A stretch of DNA of 64,000 nucleotides, from assembly GCA_032595675.1 (NCBI GenBank), contig JAVQMD010000001.1:962640-1026639 (forward strand). Reading direction: 5' to 3'. The notes under the pieces were generated by a model that saw only the letters and a program-made list of their open reading frames with translations, had not been told where the DNA came from and ran no database searches. Shown here piece by piece: positions 27,172-36,959 of the stretch. This DNA comes from Candidatus Electrothrix rattekaaiensis. Its GTDB lineage: Bacteria > Desulfobacterota > Desulfobulbia > Desulfobulbales > Desulfobulbaceae. The position numbers were made by a program, and so were the translations under genes. Position 1 is the stretch's first letter; the number at the start of each line of letters is the position of its first letter.

Positions 27172-29049
27172 ATGAAACCGCCTTTTATTGAATATGTCCA
27201 GAGTCATGTAGTGCTGGGAGATGGAGCACTCGGCTCCTACCTCTTTGAGCGCGGGGTAGAGCGAGGGCGGAATCTGGATTTACTGAATCTGCAGGCTCCT
27301 GATATTATCTTTAATGCCCATGAAGAGTATATTCGGGCTGGCAGTCAGCTGATTGAGACCAATACCTTTGGTGCCAACAGGTTCAAACTGCGTGAATCCG
27401 GGGCGGAGGAGCAGGTAGAGGAGATCAACCGGGCCGGAGCCGAGATCGCTGTCAAGGCGGCAGGGCATCAGGTGTATGTTGCCGGTTCTGTTGGTCCGTC
27501 TGGCATCAGATTTCCCCGTGACGAAGAGGAGTTCACGCCGGATGATATACGAGAAAGCCTGTGTGCGCAGATACGGGGGCTGGCAAAGGGCGGTGTTGAT
27601 GTCCTGATCATGGAGACTTTTTCTAGTCTTGATGAGGTGCTGCTTGCTATTGAAGTTGCTCGCAGTGAAGCACCGGAACTCCCTGTTATCGGTCAGATGG
27701 TTTTCCCGGCACGGGGGATGACGGTTCAGGGAGATGACGCCCTCAGCTGCGGCAGGGCTATGATCAAGGCCGGGGCCGTTGTTGCGGGGACGAATTGCGG
27801 ACGCGGTATTGACGCGATGGTGTCGGCCATCGGCAGGATGTCCATTCTGGCAGGGGAGGGGATTCCTCTTTCCGCCTTTCCCAATGCTGGTATGCCGGAA
27901 GTGGTGGGGCATCGTATGATTTATCCGGCACAGCCCGGATATATGGCAAAACGGGCCAAGGAGATGATTCGCAAGGGCGTGCATCTCATAGGGGGATGTT
28001 GCGGGACAGCTCCTGCCCATATTCAGGAATTTCGTTCTGTCCTGAAGATCAAACCGGTGCGTGTCCGAGTCCGGGAAGTGAAAATTCAGGAAGAGGTACG
28101 AGACGATATTCTCCCTGCGTCAAGGAACGGCGGTTTTTTGGAAAGTCTTCAACCGGGACGGCTACCTATTATCGTGGAGCTTGATCCTCCTACACATCTT
28201 GATGCTGAACCTGTTTTGACAGGGGCTGAACAATTGGCCGAGGCCGGAGTGGATGCCATCTCTCTTGGTGAGAATCCGTTGGCTATCCTGCGGACCGGAA
28301 ATCTCGGCATGGCCTCCTTGATTCGGCAACGGACCGGTGTCCAGACCATTATTCATCAGACCGGTCGTGATCTCAATGCGTTGGGAATCCAATCCCGGAT
28401 GATGGAGGCGCATTTGCTTGGGATAGAGGCTGTTCTGGCGGTTTCCGGAGATTCGGCAGCTGGTACGGATCAACCCGGGGTTAGCGGGGTTTTTGATGTG
28501 CGTTCCGCAGGGCTGATTAGAATGCTGAATAGTCTGAACCGGGGCATGAATATGGCCGGACGCTCCCTGAAACAACAAACCAATTTTTCCATCGGTGCTG
28601 CCTTCAGTTTCCGTCCTTCCGACCCTGACTTACAGATCAGACGGCTTGAAAAAAAAGCCGCACTCGGTGCCCGTTATGCCATGACCCAGCCGCTTTTTTG
28701 TGCTGATGAGATTGAGCAGATGATGGAATTGATCGGACACCTTGATCTACTTATTTTTCCAGGTATTTTTCCCCTGATTTCATCCCGGAATGCCGAATTT
28801 CTCCACAATGAGGTTCCGGGAATTTCCGTTCCTGATGAACTGCGGGTTGAACTGGCCCGTTTTGATCAGGTCGCGGACCAGCGTGCGGTCGCTCTGGAAT
28901 ACACCGCCAGACTGATTGAAAAAATTGCACCTTTTATTGACGGTCTGTACCTGATCAGTCCGCTCAATAAATGGGATATTATTCTTAATTTCGTTGTTCA
29001 GGCTCGTCAGGCGAGTTGGAAGGGCAGCGGTCGAGTGGGTCGGCTTTGA
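27172..29049 (+). CDS. bifunctional homocysteine S-methyltransferase / methylenetetrahydrofolate reductase
   Basis: This 625-residue fusion joins two enzymes. Residues 1-300 form a zinc-dependent homocysteine methyltransferase barrel (GDGALGSYLFERGV, IETNTFGANRFKL) with zinc ligands in GTNCGRG and GGCCGTAP (near 274). Residues of about 325-612 form an MTHFR-type FAD barrel (IVELDPPTHLDAEPVLTGA, AVSGDSAAGTDQPG, QPLFCADEIEQ). Together they reduce methylene-THF and methylate homocysteine to methionine. The arrangement matches YitJ-type proteins, and no cobalamin domain is present. It is the first gene of a cluster with metK and ahcY. Confidence 0.93.
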   Translation: MKPPFIEYVQSHVVLGDGALGSYLFERGVERGRNLDLLNLQAPDIIFNAHEEYIRAGSQLIETNTFGANRFKLRESGAEEQVEEINRAGAEIAVKAAGHQVYVAGSVGPSGIRFPRDEEEFTPDDIRESLCAQIRGLAKGGVDVLIMETFSSLDEVLLAIEVARSEAPELPVIGQMVFPARGMTVQGDDALSCGRAMIKAGAVVAGTNCGRGIDAMVSAIGRMSILAGEGIPLSAFPNAGMPEVVGHRMIYPAQPGYMAKRAKEMIRKGVHLIGGCCGTAPAHIQEFRSVLKIKPVRVRVREVKIQEEVRDDILPASRNGGFLESLQPGRLPIIVELDPPTHLDAEPVLTGAEQLAEAGVDAISLGENPLAILRTGNLGMASLIRQRTGVQTIIHQTGRDLNALGIQSRMMEAHLLGIEAVLAVSGDSAAGTDQPGVSGVFDVRSAGLIRMLNSLNRGMNMAGRSLKQQTNFSIGAAFSFRPSDPDLQIRRLEKKAALGARYAMTQPLFCADEIEQMMELIGHLDLLIFPGIFPLISSRNAEFLHNEVPGISVPDELRVELARFDQVADQRAVALEYTARLIEKIAPFIDGLYLISPLNKWDIILNFVVQARQASWKGSGRVGRL

Positions 29050-29105
29050 GTGGTCGTGTAAGTAATCGTTAACACCCTACTTTAAATTTATTACGGAGTT
29101 TTTTT

Positions 29106-30269
29106 ATGTCAAGTCATCTTTTTACATCAGAATCTGTTTCCGAAGGTCATCCTGACAAGGTGGCCGATCAGATTTCTGACGCCATTCTGGATGCCATTCT
29201 TGAGCAGGATGCCCATGCCCGTGTGGCCTGCGAGAGTCTGGTTACCACCGGTCTGGCTATGATTGCCGGAGAAATAACCACTTCCGCATGGGTAGACATG
29301 CCGGAGATTGTCCGTCAGACCATCCGTGGCATCGGGTATAACTCTTCCGACATGGGCTTTGACTGGCAGTCCTGTGCTGTCATGACCTCTATTGACAAGC
29401 AGTCGCCGGATATTGCTCAGGGTGTTGACGAGGGGACCGGGCTTGATTTGGACCAGGGAGCTGGCGATCAGGGGCTGATGTTCGGTTATGCCTGTGATGA
29501 GACCAAGGTGCTTATGCCCATGCCCATCACGTATGCTCACCATTTGGTCAAGCGACAGTCTGAAGTGCGAAAAAATAAGGTTCTTCCTTGGTTGCGGCCT
29601 GATGCCAAGAGTCAGGTCACGATTGAATATGAAGATAATGTGCCCAAACGGATTGAGGCGGTGGTTGTTTCGACCCAGCACAGCCCGGATGTCTCCTATG
29701 CCGATCTCAAGGCCGGTGTAATGGAGGAAATTATTAAACCCACCCTGCCTGCAGAGATGATTGATGCGGACACCAAATACTTCATTAATCCCACCGGCCG
29801 TTTTGTTATCGGTGGGCCTGTGGGCGACTGCGGGGTAACTGGTCGTAAGATTATCGTTGACTCCTACGGTGGACGCGGTTCCCACGGCGGCGGTGCCTTT
29901 TCCGGGAAAGATCCCTCTAAGGTGGATCGTTCTTCCTCTTACATGGGCCGTTACGTGGCCAAGAACATTGTTGCTGCCGGACTTGCTTCCACGGTCGAGG
30001 TGCAGGTTGCTTATGCTATCGGTATCGCCAAGCCGGTTTCCATCAATGTCAATACCTTCGGTACTGGTAAGGTTTCTGAAGAGCGTTTGGTTCAGTTGGT
30101 TGAAGAGGTCTTTGACCTGCGTCCCAAGGCGATTATTCAGCAGCTTAACTTGCTCAGGCCTATCTACAAGGGAACAGCCGCTTATGGCCATTTTGGCCGT
30201 GAACTGCCCGATTTTACCTGGGAGCGGACAGACAAGGCAGAGGAGCTGAAGAGCGCAGCGGGAATCTAA
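29106..30269 (+). CDS. metK: S-adenosylmethionine synthetase
   Basis: This 387-residue enzyme makes SAM from methionine and ATP. All signatures are visible: [19 protein letters not shown] at the N-terminus, [12 protein letters not shown] (ATP loop), and [16 protein letters not shown] for phosphate binding. ACGGAG stands before the ATG. It lies between the methionine-forming enzyme and the SAH hydrolase, so the three cover one turn of the activated methyl cycle. A terminator follows. Confidence 0.98.
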   Translation: MSSHLFTSESVSEGHPDKVADQISDAILDAILEQDAHARVACESLVTTGLAMIAGEITTSAWVDMPEIVRQTIRGIGYNSSDMGFDWQSCAVMTSIDKQSPDIAQGVDEGTGLDLDQGAGDQGLMFGYACDETKVLMPMPITYAHHLVKRQSEVRKNKVLPWLRPDAKSQVTIEYEDNVPKRIEAVVVSTQHSPDVSYADLKAGVMEEIIKPTLPAEMIDADTKYFINPTGRFVIGGPVGDCGVTGRKIIVDSYGGRGSHGGGAFSGKDPSKVDRSSSYMGRYVAKNIVAAGLASTVEVQVAYAIGIAKPVSINVNTFGTGKVSEERLVQLVEEVFDLRPKAIIQQLNLLRPIYKGTAAYGHFGRELPDFTWERTDKAEELKSAAGI

Positions 30270-30312
30270 AAAATCTCCTGTTCATCCTTGCCTGTTTTTT
30301 GTATATTTGATG

Positions 30313-30348
30313 CCGAGCGGTGTGTAATTGCATCGCCCGGTTTTTTTT
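30313..30348 (+). terminator. intrinsic terminator after metK
   Basis: The stem CCGAGCG/CGCCCGG (one mismatch), flanked by GATGC/GCATC pairing alternatives, is followed by eight T. It separates metK from ahcY. Confidence 0.7.
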
Positions 30349-30438
30349 CTATGATCTTCGGTGCAGAGATTGTCGTCTCTACAGATGGAGTATCACATCG
30401 TTACCTAGCCTAGTTATCCTAGGGGAGTGCATTATATA

Positions 30439-31725
30439 ATGAATGATTATAAAGTGGCGGATATGAGCCTTGCTGAATGGGGACGCAAGGAAATCGCTAT
30501 TGCTGAGACAGAAATGCCCGGCCTGATGGCCCTGCGTGAGGAGTACGGTAAGGATAAACCTTTGCAAGGTGCCCGGATTGCAGGCTGTCTTCATATGACT
30601 ATCCAGACCGCAGTTCTGATGGAAACCCTGGTTGAGTTGGGCGCAGACCTGCGCTGGTCCTCCTGTAATATTTTTTCAACGCAGGATCAGGCAGCAGCAG
30701 CTATGGCTCAGGCCGGGATTCCCACCTTTGCCTGGAAAGGCGAGACTGATGAGGAGTTCTGGTGGTGCATTGAACAGACTATTTTCGGGCCTGATGATTG
30801 GAAGCCCAATATGATCCTGGATGACGGCGGTGATTTGACCCAGATCATGCATGAGAAGTATCCGGAAATGATGAAGGATATTCGCGGGATCTCCGAGGAA
30901 ACCACAACCGGTGTTCATCGTCTGAATGAGATGGCCAAGGCCGGAACACTGCTCTCCCCGGCCATTAATGTTAATGATTCCGTTACTAAATCAAAATTTG
31001 ACAATCTTTATGGCTGCCGAGAGTCGCTGATTGACGGTATTAAACGGGCCACGGACGTGATGATTGCTGGCAAGGTCGGCGTGGTTGTCGGTTATGGGGA
31101 TGTGGGCAAGGGCTGTGCTCAGGCCCTGCGCGGTATGGGGGCCATGGTTCATGTTACAGAGATTGATCCTATCTGCGCCTTGCAGGCTGCAATGGAAGGC
31201 TTTAAGGTTGTGACCATGGAAGAGGCCGCCTCTGTCGGTGATATTTTTGTCACCTGCACCGGTAACCTACAGGTCATCACCAGAGCCCATATGGATAAGA
31301 TGAAAGATCAGGCCATTGTCTGTAATATCGGTCATTTTGATTCTGAGATTGATATTGCCGGTCTGAAGGATCTGGAGTGGGAAAATATCAAGCCGCAGGT
31401 TGATCATGTCATCTTCCCGGACGGCAAGAGGATCATTGTCCTCGCCGAAGGCCGATTGGTGAATCTCGGCTGCGCAACCGGTCATCCGAGCTTTGTGATG
31501 AGTAACTCCTTCACTAATCAGGTTCTGGCCCAAATCGAGTTATGGAATAATTACGCCTTGTATGAGAATCAGGTGTATTTTCTCCCGAAAAAACTTGATG
31601 AGATGGTGGCCCGCCTGCACCTGGAAAAAATCGGTGCGCAGTTGACTGTTCTGAATAAGGAGCAGGCCGATTACATAGGCGTTGATGTCGAAGGACCGTA
31701 TAAGCCGGAATATTATCGTTATTAA
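30439..31725 (+). CDS. ahcY: adenosylhomocysteinase (SAH hydrolase)
   Basis: This 428-residue NAD-containing enzyme splits S-adenosylhomocysteine into adenosine and homocysteine, closing the methyl cycle. Visible signatures are [15 protein letters not shown], the Rossmann motif [27 protein letters not shown] and the C-terminal KPEYYRY. I chose ATG 30439 because AGGGGAG lies 11 bases upstream; GTG 30427 overlaps that ribosome site. No SAH riboswitch consensus is visible in the leader. Confidence 0.97.
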   Translation: MNDYKVADMSLAEWGRKEIAIAETEMPGLMALREEYGKDKPLQGARIAGCLHMTIQTAVLMETLVELGADLRWSSCNIFSTQDQAAAAMAQAGIPTFAWKGETDEEFWWCIEQTIFGPDDWKPNMILDDGGDLTQIMHEKYPEMMKDIRGISEETTTGVHRLNEMAKAGTLLSPAINVNDSVTKSKFDNLYGCRESLIDGIKRATDVMIAGKVGVVVGYGDVGKGCAQALRGMGAMVHVTEIDPICALQAAMEGFKVVTMEEAASVGDIFVTCTGNLQVITRAHMDKMKDQAIVCNIGHFDSEIDIAGLKDLEWENIKPQVDHVIFPDGKRIIVLAEGRLVNLGCATGHPSFVMSNSFTNQVLAQIELWNNYALYENQVYFLPKKLDEMVARLHLEKIGAQLTVLNKEQADYIGVDVEGPYKPEYYRY

Positions 31726-31830
31726 GCGGAAGGACGAAGAGGTGACGGATATTCTTTTTGCGTAATTATTCAATATAATTCGCCATCTCTTTTATGTGGA
31801 ACTGAGCGGGTTCCGACTTAATTCCGACTT

Positions 31831-31862
31831 AAAGGCACAGGGATTTCCCTGTGCCTTTGTTG
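31831..31862 (+). terminator. intrinsic terminator after ahcY
   Basis: A perfect 12-base stem AAAGGCACAGGG/CCCTGTGCCTTT with a four-base loop (31831-31858) is followed by a short T-rich tail. A tandem TTCCGACTTAA duplication stands just before it. Confidence 0.8.
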
Positions 31863-31979
31863 CTTTCTCTTGTTTTGTCTTATTTTTTCTTGTACTTGTC
31901 GTTGAATCGTTTACTTGTGAACACCGCCTCATAGAATCTTTTTCTTAAAGCGATAAAGAGTATTTTCACGAACTCATCC

Positions 31980-33878
31980 ATGACTTTCCCGAAGTGTTCG
32001 GCTGTTTGCGCCGGTATTGCGGTTTTCTTTCTGTTCAGCCTGTCTTCCGGTTCGGCATATTTTGATGAGCAAACGGAAAATACGGTGAGAAGCGTTCCGG
32101 CAACATTGACAACATTGGCAACATTGGCAACACCGGCAACAGAAATGCTGCCCTTACAGAAAAGTCTTTTCCGACTTCTTGAAAACAAGCCCTCTGCTAC
32201 ATTTTCCTTTATCACTGACCGGAGGGTGTCCGGCGGCGTGGATGCCCTGCTGTTTACCTTTTATCAGGAAAATAATTTTTTTCCGTACTGGGTAACAGAA
32301 TACGGGCCAACCCTAAACGCTCATATTCTGCTCTCTGTCTTGCGGCGTGTTGACGAGGAAGGCCTGGAGTTGGAGCGATACCGTATAAGCAGAATCACAG
32401 CCTTATTAGTGAGCAGAGAGATAAATGATCTTGCTCAGCTTGATCTCATGCTTACTTTGGCATTATATACCTATCTCGGCGATATGCTGGAAGGGGCTGC
32501 TGCCAGCTGCCTGCTTGATCCAGCTTTATTTTCCGCTGCCCGCGCTACATTTGCCAATCGCCATGCCTTGCTCCGTCAAACGACGAGCACCTCTGATTTA
32601 CGCCGATTCTTAAAGAATTTATTGCCGCACCATTACGACTATCAGTCGTTGAAAAAAATGCTGGCCAAATATAAAAAATTGGCTGAGCAAGGGGGCTGGC
32701 CGGAAATTCCTTCCGGCCAGACACTCAGGCCGGGCATGACAGATCCAAGACTGCGGCAGCTGGCGGAACGGTTATTTATTACCGGCGATCTGAAAGATTT
32801 TTCCGTTATTCCTCCGCCTCCTCTGCTTGCTCGCCCAAAACCTTTTCCAGTACCGATACTCAGCGCAGAGCAAATCACTGAGCAAATCCCTCTCAGAGAA
32901 GCCCTGCTTCCCCCATCATGGTGGTTCATTCCTCCTCCTTGGCCGGTTCATCGTCTCCGGTACAGCAGGGATCTGCTCCGGGCTGTGCAGCATTTTCAGC
33001 AGCGTTACAATCTGGAACAGGATGGAGTGGTCGGGATGAATACCTTAGGCGCGTTGAACCTGCCGGTTGAGGATCATATAAGCAAGATAATTCTGAATAT
33101 GGAACGCTGGCGCTGGTTGCCCCATCAACTTGAAGGAAGGCGTATTCTTGTTAATATTGCCGGATTTCGCCTTGTCGGGATGAATGATCGACAGGTTGAG
33201 ATAACCATGCCGGTGATTGTCGGAAAGTTGGGACATAACACGCCGATTTTTAACCATGTGATGACCTATATTGAGGTGAATCCCTATTGGAATATACCGC
33301 CTTCCATTGCCCGTAACGAAATAATAGCCAAGGTGATTGAGAATCCTTTTTATCTGCAAGAGCAGCGTATCCGTATCTTTGCTGATTGGCAGGAGGGGGC
33401 GCCAGAAGTTATGCCGGAAAGTATTGACTGGGAAAGTATAGGGCAAGGGATTAATCGATTTCACCTGCGTCAAGAACCGGGGCCTAGCAATGCTCTGGGG
33501 ACGATAAAATTTATGTTTCCCAATAATAATAATGTGTACATGCATGATACTCCAGCGCACGGTCTGTTCAGGAGGGCTCAACGTGCCTTCAGTCATGGCT
33601 GTATCCGATTGAGCCGCCCTTTGGATTTAGCGAACTATATTCTGAGTAACGATTACCAGATGGTCTCACGAGAGCAGCTGGATGCGCAGATTACCAGCAA
33701 GGAACGGAAGATTTTTGTCCTGAACCACCCCCTGCCGGTGCATATTATTTATCGGACAGCCCGGGTTGACCGCAAGACCGGAGCAGCTTTTTTTTATGAT
33801 GATATATACGGTCGGGATGCCCGGCTGGCAGCAGCCTTGTTTCCTGAGCAGAAAACGAAATGTAGGTACTCGTATTAA
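31980..33878 (+). CDS. L,D-transpeptidase (YcbB/LdtD-like)
   Basis: This 632-residue exported enzyme has an N-terminal signal (about 1-25) and a Thr/Leu/Ala-rich stretch encoded by a 9-base tandem repeat (TLTTLATLATPA, near 42). A large helical scaffold domain follows, then a peptidoglycan-binding motif (AVQHFQQRYNLEQDGVVGMNTLGALN, near 340). The YkuD catalytic domain ends in HGLFRRAQRAFSHGCIRLS with catalytic Cys541. This order matches YcbB-type transpeptidases, which form 3-3 peptidoglycan crosslinks or attach proteins. The start ATG has no clear ribosome site. The 3' end overlaps the convergent ANL gene by four bases. Confidence 0.92.
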   Translation: MTFPKCSAVCAGIAVFFLFSLSSGSAYFDEQTENTVRSVPATLTTLATLATPATEMLPLQKSLFRLLENKPSATFSFITDRRVSGGVDALLFTFYQENNFFPYWVTEYGPTLNAHILLSVLRRVDEEGLELERYRISRITALLVSREINDLAQLDLMLTLALYTYLGDMLEGAAASCLLDPALFSAARATFANRHALLRQTTSTSDLRRFLKNLLPHHYDYQSLKKMLAKYKKLAEQGGWPEIPSGQTLRPGMTDPRLRQLAERLFITGDLKDFSVIPPPPLLARPKPFPVPILSAEQITEQIPLREALLPPSWWFIPPPWPVHRLRYSRDLLRAVQHFQQRYNLEQDGVVGMNTLGALNLPVEDHISKIILNMERWRWLPHQLEGRRILVNIAGFRLVGMNDRQVEITMPVIVGKLGHNTPIFNHVMTYIEVNPYWNIPPSIARNEIIAKVIENPFYLQEQRIRIFADWQEGAPEVMPESIDWESIGQGINRFHLRQEPGPSNALGTIKFMFPNNNNVYMHDTPAHGLFRRAQRAFSHGCIRLSRPLDLANYILSNDYQMVSREQLDAQITSKERKIFVLNHPLPVHIIYRTARVDRKTGAAFFYDDIYGRDARLAAALFPEQKTKCRYSY

Positions 33879-35428
33879 AGGGCAGGGGCAGGTAAGGGGA
33901 GCTCAGGGCACAGCTCAGGATTTGCGAGCAAGATTTTTTTGTTAATTTTGCCGCTCCCTATTTTGGGCAGGGACGCAACAAGCTGAAAATCTCTGGGAAC
34001 CATATAGGAGGCTAATCGCTGCCGACAATAGCTTTCCAGGTCGTCTACATCAAGTGCAGCATGCTCTTCCAGAGTGATGAAGGCCTTGGGTACGCAGCCC
34101 CTTCTTTTTTCCGGCACGCCAATAACAGCCACTTCTTTTACCGCCGGGTGCTGTTGAATCACCAGCTCAACCTGCAAGGGATACACCTTGAGTCCTGCCA
34201 CCTTAATCATCCCACTTTTGCGCTCAACAAACCGGAAAACGCCCTCTTCATCTTTTTGAGCCAGATCACCACTGAAGTACCAACCCTTTCTGCCCGGAAA
34301 GTCAGGAGTGTTATGATAGCCTGAAGTGACTGCCGGACCGGAAAAAATCAGCTCACCGGTTTCCCCCGGTGCCACCTCCTGTCCCTCTTCGTCAACAAGC
34401 CTGACCTGATAACAAGGGCAGGGTTTGCCCATAGAGCCGTCTGTCCGATACTGATCCGGTGCATTGGCCAGAGCAATACCGCTTGTTTCCGTACTTCCCC
34501 ATACAGACAGAATAGGAAGGCCAAAGGCATCAAGAAAATTTCTGTGGATTTCCTGATCAGTAAACATGCCCCCGCTTTCCGCAATTCGCAGACGGGGTAA
34601 GGCCACTTCCTTGCAGTGACGAGCCATCATTTTATACATGACAGCCAAGCCCATCATGCAGGTAACTCGGTGTCGGATAATGGTTTTAGCAATGGCCTTT
34701 GGACTGATTTCCGTAAGCAGAACCAGCGAGGCCCCGGTATAGAGAGCCCGGCAGAAGATCTCATGGGGATGGGAGAACGAGGCAAACATACAGAGATGGA
34801 CGTCATCTGCTGTCATCTGAAAGATTTCAACCGCAGAACGGGTATTCCAGAAGAGGTGAGCATGGGTGCAGAGAGCACCTTTGGGAAAACCGCTGGAGCC
34901 GGTGGTGAAGTTGAGATAGGCGCAGTCATCTGGGAGCAGCACTAGAGGTGGAGTAGGGGAGTGCTCAATACAGGTCTTCCAGGGCACAGCTTTCGGGTTT
35001 TCAGGTGTTTTCTGTACAGCAATGACAGTTGCTCCATATATTATGCCATATTCCTGGATAAAATCAAGCACCTCGTCCCGAACCGTTGATTCGTCCAAAA
35101 TGATCACAGTGGGTTTGAGTGAGGTGGTCATCTCCTCAATATGCTGTGTATTTTCCAGGTAATTAATCGGACAGATCAGTGCTTTTATGCTGCTTGCCGC
35201 CAAAAAGGAAAAGATCAGCTCTGGCCTTCTCGGCAATAAGAGGCAGACTTTATCTCCTGGCCTGATGTCCTTTGCTGTCAGGAATCCAGCAATATTTCTG
35301 ACGATCTTTTGGGTCTCTGCAAAGGTGAAATTGTCTTCAAAGGAGCGGATAAAGGTTTTGTTCGGCGTCTTTTCTGCCCAGAACCGGAGGGCTTGGTCCA
35401 GGGTTTGGGGGTCATCTGTCATCGGCAT
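33875..35428 (-). CDS. AMP-dependent acyl-CoA synthetase/ligase (ANL superfamily)
   Basis: This 517-residue adenylate-forming enzyme shows the usual motifs in order: the phosphate loop FTTGSSGFPKG (near 173-183), WGSTETSG, YFSGDLAQKDE and the C-terminal catalytic lysine motif GSGKINKK. It activates a carboxylic acid to an acyl-AMP, then to a thioester with CoA or a carrier protein; the substrate cannot be read from sequence. Both ATG 35428 and ATG 35422 are possible starts. It lies 79 bases downstream of the GTPase gene on the same strand and could be co-transcribed with it. Confidence 0.9.
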   Translation of the reverse strand: MPMTDDPQTLDQALRFWAEKTPNKTFIRSFEDNFTFAETQKIVRNIAGFLTAKDIRPGDKVCLLLPRRPELIFSFLAASSIKALICPINYLENTQHIEEMTTSLKPTVIILDESTVRDEVLDFIQEYGIIYGATVIAVQKTPENPKAVPWKTCIEHSPTPPLVLLPDDCAYLNFTTGSSGFPKGALCTHAHLFWNTRSAVEIFQMTADDVHLCMFASFSHPHEIFCRALYTGASLVLLTEISPKAIAKTIIRHRVTCMMGLAVMYKMMARHCKEVALPRLRIAESGGMFTDQEIHRNFLDAFGLPILSVWGSTETSGIALANAPDQYRTDGSMGKPCPCYQVRLVDEEGQEVAPGETGELIFSGPAVTSGYHNTPDFPGRKGWYFSGDLAQKDEEGVFRFVERKSGMIKVAGLKVYPLQVELVIQQHPAVKEVAVIGVPEKRRGCVPKAFITLEEHAALDVDDLESYCRQRLASYMVPRDFQLVASLPKIGSGKINKKILLANPELCPELPLPAPAL

Positions 35429-35507
35429 AGCGGTTGAAGGAGCTTGGTGGGGTTGGCGGTTTTTGAGGATGGCCTATTGTTTTGATGAGTTAGAGGGCGG
35501 TGCAGTT

Positions 35508-36959
35508 TCACTCACCCTCAGATATCTCCCGTAGCTTATCCCTAAGTAAGGCAACTAACTCTGTTTCTGCCTGATCCCTGTCCGGCAGATAACTGCTCTG
35601 TAAGTGTTTAAAAAAGCGATCACAGAGCCTCCGCTCCTGCTTGGACCAAGCACTGGTATATCCCTGCTTATCATTTCCTTCCGCGTCGGTGTTTGTCACG
35701 TCCTCGGAGTAATCCCGCCGACCATGTGCCCAGTTAATGACATGGCTGTAATAGAGCAGGGCACGGTCAAGGAGGATATAGAGCAGTTGTATATTAGTTA
35801 CCGGTCCGACCTGAAGCTGCTGCTTATCCAACTTCATGCCCAACAAGCGGGAGCCGGTGAGCATCTCCTTGCCCTTCATGGCAGCAGCTGCCGCACCAAA
35901 GGCCCCGCCGATGGCGGTAAAGACCCCGAAGGTGATGCCCCCAGCCAAGGTATCCAGTCCGACACCCAGTGCAGCACCGCTGATGGCCCCGGCCATGGTC
36001 AGCTGGTTGGCGGTCAGGCCGAGGAACTGCCAGGTCTTGGCGGAAAAGAGATCTTCTTGCAGAATCGACTGTCCAGGAAGTTGCAGATTAAAGATATTAT
36101 GTTTGAACAGCTTACGGATTTGCTGATGGGCCGTACGCTCCCGTTTACTGACAAACTGCGTGTATGTAGTATGAAGCTCCTTTTTCAGCTTCTCTTCGTC
36201 TGCACCGGGCGGGCAGGGCACGGATTTATGGTACAGCAGGCTGTCCGTGAGCATGGCCGTAATCAGGGCGGCACTCTGGCGGTTACGGTTTTGCCAATCT
36301 GCACGAAAGGCCTGGATCACCGACGCAATAACTCCTTCCAGATCCTGATCAATAGCCTTAAGGCTGTTCAGCAGGGCGATACGCTGAGCATAGGTGGCCT
36401 TGTTGGAGTTAAACAAGCGAATCGAATTAAAATGCTTTCGGAATTCGTTCTGCCATCCTTCCAGAAAATCGCTGTCCTCATCCTTACAGTTGATGATGGC
36501 CATGCGCGGTCTGCCCGTGAGGCGGAGGATCTCCATCTCAGCCCGGTCGATATTGCGCAAGGGTCTGGAACCGTCCACCACAAAGATCAGTCCTGCTCCG
36601 GCAGCGAGAGGGGCGAGCAGGGCGCAATCGTCATGAAAGGCAGGGTTGTCGCGATGATTGCGGATGAATTCAGTGATCAGATCCCTGTCATCCCCCTGAT
36701 ACTGTTGCATCCAGGTCAGGGTTTTGCGGGGATTCTGAAAACCAGGGGTATCTGTAAAACGAATGACCTCTTTATTATCAATAATCACCGGAAAAGTCCG
36801 GCATTCTTTGGTCTCGCCGGGCACCGGGCTGACCCGCACAGAATCGTCTTCACTCAGGGTGGACAGGACCGAGGACTTGCCCTCATTGGGATGGCCGACA
36901 ATAGCGAATGCAGGAACAACAGAGGCAGGGGGGGCGGATTGCGGGGAAAGGTTATTCAT
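35508..36959 (-). CDS. DUF3482-type GTPase
   Basis: This 483-residue P-loop GTPase has an N-terminal G domain: G1 GHPNEGKSS (22-30), G3 DTPG, and a changed G4 (NCKD in place of NKxD). A C-terminal helical region (DUF3482) holds a Gly/Ala-rich hydrophobic hairpin (about 320-370: GAISGAALGVGLDTLAGGITF) able to enter membranes. Its start codon overlaps the stop of the upstream DUF2868 gene as ATGA, so translation is coupled. DUF2868 and DUF3482 genes occur as pairs in proteobacteria. The role is unknown; a membrane-linked GTPase machine is the natural reading. Confidence 0.85.
   Translation of the reverse strand: MNNLSPQSAPPASVVPAFAIVGHPNEGKSSVLSTLSEDDSVRVSPVPGETKECRTFPVIIDNKEVIRFTDTPGFQNPRKTLTWMQQYQGDDRDLITEFIRNHRDNPAFHDDCALLAPLAAGAGLIFVVDGSRPLRNIDRAEMEILRLTGRPRMAIINCKDEDSDFLEGWQNEFRKHFNSIRLFNSNKATYAQRIALLNSLKAIDQDLEGVIASVIQAFRADWQNRNRQSAALITAMLTDSLLYHKSVPCPPGADEEKLKKELHTTYTQFVSKRERTAHQQIRKLFKHNIFNLQLPGQSILQEDLFSAKTWQFLGLTANQLTMAGAISGAALGVGLDTLAGGITFGVFTAIGGAFGAAAAAMKGKEMLTGSRLLGMKLDKQQLQVGPVTNIQLLYILLDRALLYYSHVINWAHGRRDYSEDVTNTDAEGNDKQGYTSAWSKQERRLCDRFFKHLQSSYLPDRDQAETELVALLRDKLREISEGE

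Noticed and set aside
29127-30191. 354-codon open frame opposite metK
   Set aside because: It is a shadow of metK with no domain pattern or ribosome site.
30349-30438. SAH riboswitch before ahcY
   Set aside because: The leader is short and lacks the conserved core of that riboswitch.
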